DNA from: JAPORK01 sp026710285
Lineage (GTDB): Bacteria; Pseudomonadota; Gammaproteobacteria; Pseudomonadales; Endozoicomonadaceae
Assembly: GCA_965201045.1 (NCBI GenBank)
Contig: OZ241746.1
Coordinates: forward strand, 1,612,001-1,676,000
Direction: 5' to 3'
DNA length: 64,000 nucleotides
The notes under the pieces: generated by a model
The model's database searches: none
The model's input: only the letters and a program-made list of their open reading frames with translations
Told to the model about the DNA's origin: nothing
Made by a program: the position numbers and the translations under genes
Shown here: positions 57,642 to 64,000 of the stretch, piece by piece
Numbering within the stretch: the first letter of the stretch is position 1
How the letters are laid out: each line of letters opens with the position of its first letter

Positions 57642-58919
57642 TCAGTAGCTAAAAATATAACACAATATTTTGAAAATGATAACTGATAAAATTGCACCTG
57701 CCGGCAATGTTACAACCCATGAAACAAAAATAGTACCGATTACGTTTAAATTTAAGGCAGCAATACCACGAGCCATCCCTACACCCAAGACAGCGCCGAC
57801 AAGTGTTTGTGTCGTAGAGATAGGCAGACCAATGCCAGAAGCAAGAATTACAGTTATTGCGGCTGAAATTTCTGCGGCAAAACCACGACTGGGTGTTAGT
57901 TCAGTAATATTTTCTCCGATGGTAGCAATAACTTTATAGCCATAAGTAGAAAGACCTACAATAATACCTATACCACCCAATATCAGTACTTCTTGGTTAA
58001 GCAAGGTATCAGTACCAATAGCTTTACTCTTGATGATTGAAATGACAGCTGCCAGAGGTCCTACAGCATTGGCTACATCGTTTGAACCATGAGCAAATGC
58101 CATTGAGCAGGCTGTAAAGACCATCATATATCCAAATAAGCGCTCTACGTTTGAATAAGGTGAATGACCATGACTGCCTGAAAATTTCTGCTCCTTTGTC
58201 CTCATTAAAATAACACGTGAAAGTGCAGCAATTATAAAACCTGCTACTATCGCAATCAAGAGGTTATGTCTATAAGCTAAGGTGATACCCACAGCAGGTA
58301 AGCCTTCAGAAGTTGTAACCATAGACATAACCACGCCCAGGAAAAATATATAAAATGGGATTCGCCGTCGGGCATTGTCATAAGGAGAGTCTGTATTCAG
58401 AATAAACTTCTGAATACTCATAAAGATAATAAACGCAATGCACGATGCAATGATAGGGGTGATAACCCAGCTTCCTACAATCGATAATAATGCACTCCAC
58501 TTAACAACTTTTGGAGAAATACCTACGGAAGCGAACCCTATAATTGCTCCGATAATGGAGTGTGTTGTAGAAACAGGCCACCCTAAACGAGTTGCTAATG
58601 TAAGCCAGCTTCCTGTTGCCAATAGCGCAGAGATCATTCCATAGACCAGCAATTCAGGGTGATCATGTAAAATAGGGATATTGGACTCAAGAATACCCTT
58701 GCTGATCTTATTTGTAACTGATCCTCCAGCCAGAAATGCACCAGCAAATTCAAAGATAGCAGCAATAATAAGCGCCTGTTTTAACGTCAGTGCTTTAGAG
58801 CCTACAGCGGTACCCATTGCATTAGCAACATCGTTGGCACCTATTCCCCAGGCCATAAAGAAACCAAATATACATGCCAGCACAAGCAGCAGTGTACCAT
58901 ATTCAGTAATAATTAACAT
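57642..58919 (-). CDS. pit: low-affinity inorganic phosphate transporter (Pit/PHO4 family)
   Basis: A cation-coupled phosphate importer in the inner membrane. Its 425 aa are organised as two homologous halves, each with the family signature: GIGANDVANAMGTAVGSKALT near residue 25 and AHGSNDVANAVGPLAAV near residue 280. Paired motifs GWPVSTTHSIIGAIIGF and GLPISTTQTLVGAVLG also mark the inverted repeat. About ten membrane helices are visible. It is not followed by the PhoU-like gene often linked to pit. The start is ATG 58919 (MLIITEYG). Confidence 0.92.
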   Translation of the reverse strand: MLIITEYGTLLLVLACIFGFFMAWGIGANDVANAMGTAVGSKALTLKQALIIAAIFEFAGAFLAGGSVTNKISKGILESNIPILHDHPELLVYGMISALLATGSWLTLATRLGWPVSTTHSIIGAIIGFASVGISPKVVKWSALLSIVGSWVITPIIASCIAFIIFMSIQKFILNTDSPYDNARRRIPFYIFFLGVVMSMVTTSEGLPAVGITLAYRHNLLIAIVAGFIIAALSRVILMRTKEQKFSGSHGHSPYSNVERLFGYMMVFTACSMAFAHGSNDVANAVGPLAAVISIIKSKAIGTDTLLNQEVLILGGIGIIVGLSTYGYKVIATIGENITELTPSRGFAAEISAAITVILASGIGLPISTTQTLVGAVLGVGMARGIAALNLNVIGTIFVSWVVTLPAGAILSVIIFKILCYIFSY

Positions 58920-59113
58920 TCTGTACCTATTGTTTCAGAGGTTTGTGTTCAGTTATATAATAACGATGAAGACAATACCAAATCATAATAAAGAAAACAA
59001 AAATTAATTGCGAATCTAAGTTATTTTATTAAACAAATTTAACGATATTTTTCAGATAAAATAAATAAAAATTTAACCAGTGAAACAATTAATCTTTCTG
59101 TGCGGCGTTTTCT

Positions 59114-60580
59114 TTACTTTGTTTTCATGTTTGTGGCAGCCTTACAATAAGGTGTTAATGCATCCGAATCGTCATTCGGAGGAGTCATCCACTGGTTTAA
59201 ATATTGCAAATCTTTTACACTGAGAGTTCCGGAAACTTGCTTTAATTTCAAAGTGTTGAGAATGTAATTATAGCGGGAATCCAGGTACTGTTTTTGTGCA
59301 TTGTAAAGTACCGACTGACTGTTTAATACATCGATAATAGTACGTGTGCCTACCTGATATCCACTCTCAGTGGCTTTAAGAGAGCTGTCTGCTGATACAA
59401 TACTCTGACACCAGGCACTGATCTGAGAAATATCTGCATTCACAGTATTGTAATAATTGTGCACATCAATTTTTGCCTGATTGGTTACAAACTCTTCAGT
59501 TTTTTGCTTAGCTTCAAGTGCATAGCCCGCTTCTCTGGATTTTGAATAATTGCTCCCTCCTGAAAAAAGTGGAATATTAATATTCAGCGAGGCTGTGAAT
59601 CCGTTAGCTTTTCTTCTATTGGCTATGCGGGCGGAAGTTGTATTATCTATCTTTTGCTCATAAGAAACAGATCCTGAAAGTGTGGGTAAAAAAGCAGAAC
59701 GAGCTGCGCTTAGTTCATATTGACTAGCAGAGACATCATCTTTTGCTTTTTGTACCGCCAGATTATAAGAAACTGCCCATTGTTCCCAGGTAGAAAGCTG
59801 GTTTGGTATAACAGATTCAGTGGGCATGTTTTGATTGAGTTTAGAGAGCGCTTCAGGGACAGGTTTGTTGGTAAGCAGAGACAGGTTTCCTTTTGCTATA
59901 ACAATATCGTTTTCAGCCTGAATAACACTAACTTTTGCTGTGTCATAAGCTGCTTTTGCTTCCTGTACATCAGTATTTGCTACCATTCCAACTTTGTAAC
60001 GCTCTTCAGTTTGATCGAGCTGTTTTTTTACTGCACGCATATGCACTTGTGCAGAAAATTTTTCATCCTGTGCTTTCAACACCGCAAAATAACCGGATGC
60101 AATATCGTAAATCAGGTTTTGCCTGGCTATTTCCAGTGTTAATTCAGCCATATGCTTTTTTTTGTAAGCCGCCTTCATATTAAATATATTGGATAAATCA
60201 AAAACAGACTGGGTAACAGATGCAGACCAGCCATGTGTGTTCCAGCGGCTTCTTGGATTTTCAGAGTGACCAGGGAAGATACTTTTATTGTAATCAGAGC
60301 TTGCACCGGCACTCAGTTGTGGCAACATGGGAGACATTGCCTGTGAAACGACTTCTCTCTCTGCCATAAAGGTTGCCCTTGCTGCTGCAAGCGAAGCATT
60401 GTTTTGCAATGCCATCTCATAAATATCCAGCAAACTAACCACGTTTTGTCCTTTAGAATGTGTGTGCAGGTCTGTTAAACTGTGTTTGGTTGTATACTTT
60501 ATATTTGAATCATGAGCTTTATTATAAGGGTTATACAGCAAAAACAAATATAGTGCCCCTGTAAAAATTAAGCGCTTCAT
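59114..60580 (-). CDS. tolC: outer-membrane efflux/secretion channel TolC
   Basis: TolC forms the trimeric outer-membrane duct used by RND pumps and type I secretion. The 488-aa length matches E. coli (493). It has a signal peptide (MKRLIFTGALYLFLLY) and two OEP repeats: LLDIYEMALQNNASLAAARATFMAEREVVSQAMSPMLPQL and the later half with NINIPLFSGGSNYSKSREA and GYQVGTRTIIDVLNSQSVLYNAQKQYLDSRYNYI. A single channel gene with no pump next to it suggests use by several systems, possibly including export of accessory proteins. Confidence 0.92.
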   Translation of the reverse strand: MKRLIFTGALYLFLLYNPYNKAHDSNIKYTTKHSLTDLHTHSKGQNVVSLLDIYEMALQNNASLAAARATFMAEREVVSQAMSPMLPQLSAGASSDYNKSIFPGHSENPRSRWNTHGWSASVTQSVFDLSNIFNMKAAYKKKHMAELTLEIARQNLIYDIASGYFAVLKAQDEKFSAQVHMRAVKKQLDQTEERYKVGMVANTDVQEAKAAYDTAKVSVIQAENDIVIAKGNLSLLTNKPVPEALSKLNQNMPTESVIPNQLSTWEQWAVSYNLAVQKAKDDVSASQYELSAARSAFLPTLSGSVSYEQKIDNTTSARIANRRKANGFTASLNINIPLFSGGSNYSKSREAGYALEAKQKTEEFVTNQAKIDVHNYYNTVNADISQISAWCQSIVSADSSLKATESGYQVGTRTIIDVLNSQSVLYNAQKQYLDSRYNYILNTLKLKQVSGTLSVKDLQYLNQWMTPPNDDSDALTPYCKAATNMKTK

Positions 60581-60985
60581 TACTATTAAACCTTTAAACT
60601 ATTTTTTTTGGTCAATGTTGCTCTGTAACACAGAAAAAAGCTGTTTTTACAGATCAAAACTATTCAGTTACAGTCCATAATATAATTTCTAATGTCTTAA
60701 TAAAATAGACTACATTTATTTTGTCAAACCATATCCATATAAAGGTAAAAAGTTTTAATGTTTGCTGGTAGAACTGTCTGCTTTTTTACATATCACAGCA
60801 CTACAAAATTTCAGTTTAGACATTATATCCATAAAGTAAAATATTCAGCCTGACAGGTCAGATTTTTATCTGCCGTGTATAATAACATCTTTTCTTTACA
60901 ATATAAATAAGTTTTGACATCATCATTAGTAAAATGTGCCATGATACTAACTGTTATTTTTTAAACAGGCTGAGTTTTTTACATT
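60581..60985. other. divergent intergenic region, tolC / thiC
   Basis: 405 bp holding both promoters. I looked for a TPP riboswitch before thiC and did not find its conserved CTGAGA and ACCTGATCTGG-type elements. Confidence 0.4.
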
Positions 60986-62866
60986 ATGAAAAAAGATGCT
61001 ATGCAAATTTTAAGTGAAACTGCTAAAGCGAGCAATGAGAGTATCTCACCATTTCCTGCATCTGCAAAAAGATACATTACCGGAAGTCGTGAAGATATTC
61101 GGGTTCCTGTGCGAAATATTACACTTTCACCGACACCTTCAGCATCAGGTAGCGAGCACAATCATCCGGTTGCTGTTTATGATACTTCCGGTGTTTATAC
61201 AGATTCAGAGGTTACTGTTGACATTCGTGAAGGTCTGCAAAAAATTCGCAACAGATGGATTGAAGAGCGTAATGATACTGAACAACTTGATACTTTTTCT
61301 TCAACGCATACGCGCCATAATCTCAATGATCCCCGTGTAACTGCCCTAAAATTCAAACAGAGTTGTAAACCCAGAAAAGCAAAAGTTAACCAAAATGTCA
61401 CACAAATGCATTATGCAAAAGCTGGCATTATCACGCCTGAAATGGAGTTTGTCGCTATTCGTGAAAATATGAAAAGACAGACTATATCTGCTGATGCTTT
61501 ACTTACTCAGCAACATAAAGGTCAGGATTTTGGAGCATCAATACCTAAGGAGATTACGCCTGAATTTGTACGGCAGGAGATAGCACGTGGTCGTGCAGTA
61601 ATTCCCTGTAACATCAATCATCCTGAGCTGGAACCCATGATCATTGGGCGTAACTTCCTTGTGAAAGTAAATGCTAATATTGGCAACTCTGCGGTAACTT
61701 CTTCTGTTGAAGAAGAAGTAGAAAAAATGATCTGGGCCACGCGGTGGGGCGCTGATACAATAATGGATCTTTCTACAGGAAAACATATTCATCAAACCAG
61801 AGAGTGGATTATCCGTAACTCTCCGGTGCCTGTTGGTACCGTTCCGATTTATCAGGCGCTGGAAAAAGTGGGCGGTGTTGCTGAAGATTTAACCTGGGAT
61901 ATATTCCGTGACACACTTATTGAACAGGCAGAACAGGGCGTAGATTATTTTACTATTCATGCCGGTGTGTTGCTAAGATACATTCATCTGACTGCTGAGC
62001 GCATGACAGGCATTGTCTCCCGGGGTGGCTCTGTGATGGCAAAATGGTGTCTTGCTCACCATAAAGAAAATTTTTTGTATACTCATTTTGAAGAAATTTG
62101 CCAAATCATGAAAGCTTATGATGTTTGTTTTTCTTTGGGCGATGGTCTGCGTCCGGGTTCTATAGCTGATGCTAATGATAAAGCACAATTTTGCGAACTT
62201 GAAACGCTGGGAGAACTGACGAAAATTGCGTGGAAGCATGATATTCAAACGATTATTGAAGGTCCCGGTCATGTGCCTGTGCATTTAATAAAAGAGAATG
62301 TAGACAAACAGATAGCAATTTGTGGGGAGGCGCCTTTTTATACCTTAGGTCCTTTGGTGACCGACATAGCACCTGCCTATGATCATATCACTTCAGCGAT
62401 TGGTGCCACCATGATTGGCTGGTTTGGAACAGCTATGCTTTGCTATGTTACGCCGAAAGAACATCTTGGGCTTCCGGATAAAGATGATGTAAAAGAAGGG
62501 CTTATTGCTTATAAAATTGCAGCACATGCCGCAGATCTTGCTAAAGGACATCCCGCTGCTCAGTTAAGAGATAATGCATTATCTAAAGCACGATTTGAAT
62601 TCAGGTGGCAAGATCAGTTTAATTTAAGTCTGGATCCTGAGCGGGCATGTGAATATCATGATCAGACATTGCCGAAACAGGCGGCAAAAATTGCTCATTT
62701 CTGTTCTATGTGTGGTCCAAAATTTTGCTCGATGAAAATAAGTCAGGATATCAGGGAGTATGCGAAAAGAAAAAACCTTACTGAAGAAGAAGCGCTTAAA
62801 GAAAAGATGGCAGAAAAAGCGACTGAGTTTCATGAGCAGGGTAGTGAACTTTATTATGATGTCTGA
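60986..62866 (+). CDS. thiC: phosphomethylpyrimidine synthase ThiC
   Basis: ThiC is a radical-SAM enzyme that rearranges aminoimidazole ribotide to HMP-phosphate, the pyrimidine part of thiamine. Its 626 aa match E. coli (631). An N-terminal ThiC-associated domain (VPVRNITLSPT) precedes the TIM-barrel core (MHYAKAGIITPEMEFVAIREN, then DTIMDLSTGKHIHQTREWIIRNSPVPVGTVPIYQAL and EGPGHVP). The C-terminal 4Fe-4S motif is CxxCxxxxC (Cys573, Cys576, Cys581; CSMCGPKFC). No other thi gene is adjacent, and no riboswitch is seen upstream. Confidence 0.96.
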   Translation: MKKDAMQILSETAKASNESISPFPASAKRYITGSREDIRVPVRNITLSPTPSASGSEHNHPVAVYDTSGVYTDSEVTVDIREGLQKIRNRWIEERNDTEQLDTFSSTHTRHNLNDPRVTALKFKQSCKPRKAKVNQNVTQMHYAKAGIITPEMEFVAIRENMKRQTISADALLTQQHKGQDFGASIPKEITPEFVRQEIARGRAVIPCNINHPELEPMIIGRNFLVKVNANIGNSAVTSSVEEEVEKMIWATRWGADTIMDLSTGKHIHQTREWIIRNSPVPVGTVPIYQALEKVGGVAEDLTWDIFRDTLIEQAEQGVDYFTIHAGVLLRYIHLTAERMTGIVSRGGSVMAKWCLAHHKENFLYTHFEEICQIMKAYDVCFSLGDGLRPGSIADANDKAQFCELETLGELTKIAWKHDIQTIIEGPGHVPVHLIKENVDKQIAICGEAPFYTLGPLVTDIAPAYDHITSAIGATMIGWFGTAMLCYVTPKEHLGLPDKDDVKEGLIAYKIAAHAADLAKGHPAAQLRDNALSKARFEFRWQDQFNLSLDPERACEYHDQTLPKQAAKIAHFCSMCGPKFCSMKISQDIREYAKRKNLTEEEALKEKMAEKATEFHEQGSELYYDV

Positions 62867-62889
62867 ACTTGTTTTTCACAGACAAGTTC
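62865..62889 (+). terminator. possible terminator hairpin after thiC
   Basis: Stem GAACTTGT / ACAAGTTC with a nine-base loop, overlapping the stop codon of thiC. No T-run follows, so termination is uncertain. Confidence 0.35.
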
Positions 62890-62920
62890 TTCAATAAAAC
62901 AATATGCCAGTGTCCGTTTT

Positions 62921-63023
62921 ATTGTGTCTGCTGGCTGAGCTTGTCGAAGCGTTGGAGTAAAATATGTAAATTTGCAAGGTATAAGAGTCATGGGTAAAAG
63001 CAGAAACCTAAAAATGTGACTAC
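62921..63023. repeat. partial copy D of the non-coding repeat family
   Basis: It carries the GGCTGAGCTTGTCGAAGC half-palindrome and the conserved end CTAAAAATGTGACTACG of the B family, with the middle shortened. It lies in the 455-bp gap after thiC; the rest of that gap shows no gene. Confidence 0.55.
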
Positions 63024-63321
63024 GAGGTAGCCTTTTGTAGTATTGAATTGCCTAAATTGTTTTTCAACTCAAACATTAATAAAAAAGCATTTACCTGAAT
63101 TATTAATTTTACAAAAAATAGAGTAGACTATGTTTATTAGAGTGTGATAGCTTTGACATAATGTAAATTTTCCAATCAGCGATAGGCGCTGCATCAAATC
63201 ATAATTCAATAAAACGTCCTTTTTAGTATAAATATACACAATTACAATAAAGATGGATTTTTTCCATTGCAAGAACCTGAATTCTATTTATAGCGATCAA
63301 CAACCAGTGAGGTGTTATATA

Positions 63322-63786
63322 ATGAAATTTATTGTTTCCCTATTTTTTTTAATCTTAATGATAACCAATATTTATGCTGACACAATGTCGTTCGTAACCA
63401 ATTATACAGACAATCCCATAGAAATATTTTGGACAGCAGCCGGATGCCTGCATGTCAATAAGCGTATAGCAAAGCATTATCAAACAGAAGTGTGTAAGTA
63501 TACAAAACTTCAGCCCCACTCCTCTGGATCCTATAAATTCAAATCTTATTACAGTGATTTGGAGATAAAAGTTGTACCACATTGTATAAAAAAACAACAT
63601 AGTAAACATCATTTAAACTATTCTATTTATTGCCCTTCAGCTGAAGGGGACTGGAAGCTAATTACAAATTTTTTAGATCATTTCGTATGTAGATTGAAAG
63701 GTCATGGCAGAAACTACGTTAAGCATGTGGTTATCCATGATCTCAGTTCATTTAAAGGTTATAGACGCCAATGTTACCATAATTAA
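63322..63786 (+). CDS. small secreted cysteine-containing protein, function unknown
   Basis: A 154-aa protein with a signal peptide (MKFIVSLFFLILMITNIYA). The mature part has six Cys (AAGCLHV, EVCKY, PHCIKK, IYCPS, FVCRL, RQCYHN), suggesting disulphides, and is basic and aromatic-rich. I chose ATG 63322, preceded by TGAGGTG, over an upstream in-frame start that would bury the signal peptide. I do not recognise a family. Like the 4473-5153 protein it is likely exported. Confidence 0.6.
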   Translation: MKFIVSLFFLILMITNIYADTMSFVTNYTDNPIEIFWTAAGCLHVNKRIAKHYQTEVCKYTKLQPHSSGSYKFKSYYSDLEIKVVPHCIKKQHSKHHLNYSIYCPSAEGDWKLITNFLDHFVCRLKGHGRNYVKHVVIHDLSSFKGYRRQCYHN

Positions 63787-64000
63787 TCATATAAAAAGTT
63801 TACTTTATAAATGAGTTTAATAACGTATTTTTATTAACTAATGTTATGCAGTAATTCTTTTTTATGGGGTGTGTAATACAATTTCATAAATAACTACCTG
63901 ACTTATATAGTGACTATCTTGTTAGTTCATTTAATCAAACTACAGCGACAGGACCATCATCGCAGTTCTCGGATGGTTCTGCCAGCTATGATAAAATCAG
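63787..64000. other. window end, no gene seen
   Basis: The last 214 bp show no ORF, repeat or RNA that I can identify. Confidence 0.4.

Noticed and set aside
1..64000. tRNA and rRNA genes
   Set aside because: I looked for cloverleaf landmarks (GGTTCRANYCC arm with a CCA end) and rRNA core sequences by eye and found none; a tRNAscan-SE run would be decisive.

Overview
The window is AT-rich and looks like the chromosome of a host-associated gammaproteobacterium. The housekeeping proteins (AsnS, NhaA, LolB, DjlA, ScpA/ScpB, TsaE, TolC, ThiC) are gammaproteobacterial in type. Long non-coding gaps, many decayed transposons, pseudogenes and large secreted proteins suggest an intracellular or symbiotic lifestyle with relaxed selection. 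I cannot name a genus from sequence alone.

Layout. (1) 1-2.6 kb: remains of uvrA, cut by an IS630 element and flanked by ISAs1 relics. (2) 3.6-22.6 kb: a tandem array of secreted RHS/YD-repeat proteins. One unit is decayed, two are intact (1848 and 1849 aa) and one is a pseudogene. The array is bracketed by inverted ends of one IS3 element, which is intact on the right. (3) 23.9-31.6 kb: an accessory block on the minus strand. It holds a 1372-aa repeat protein with an effector-like layout, an unknown 296-aa protein, transposase debris and a secreted 221-aa protein, among copies of a roughly 250-bp non-coding repeat. (4) 32.2-39.1 kb: asnS, nhaA, a DUF971 gene with a MITE at its stop codon, an outer-membrane protein, and amgK-murU (peptidoglycan recycling). 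(5) 39.2-43 kb: nested mobile elements: an IS256 relic split by a 260-bp repeat and by a group II intron, and cut short by an ISAzo13 element, with a small MITE just beyond. (6) 43-45 kb: a membrane/coiled-coil protein and debris. (7) 45.2-53.8 kb: djlA, scpA-scpB, lolB, a membrane-tethered cold-shock protein, tsaE, a secreted phosphatidylinositol phospholipase C-like protein and a small membrane protein. (8) 54.1-56.6 kb: a second ISAzo13 copy split by a 366-bp MITE and an IS1634 element. (9) 56.8-64 kb: HU, pit, tolC, thiC and a small secreted protein.

The core genes cover translation, chromosome segregation, lipoprotein sorting, cell-wall recycling, ion and phosphate transport and thiamine synthesis. 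The accessory genes are mostly exported or effector-like: the RHS array without apparent immunity genes, the phospholipase, several small secreted proteins, and the 1372-aa protein with NLS-like basic motifs, helical repeats and acidic C-terminal motifs. This suggests interaction with a eukaryotic host. No tRNA, rRNA or CRISPR array was recognised. Family assignments come from recognising motifs by eye; no database search was run.
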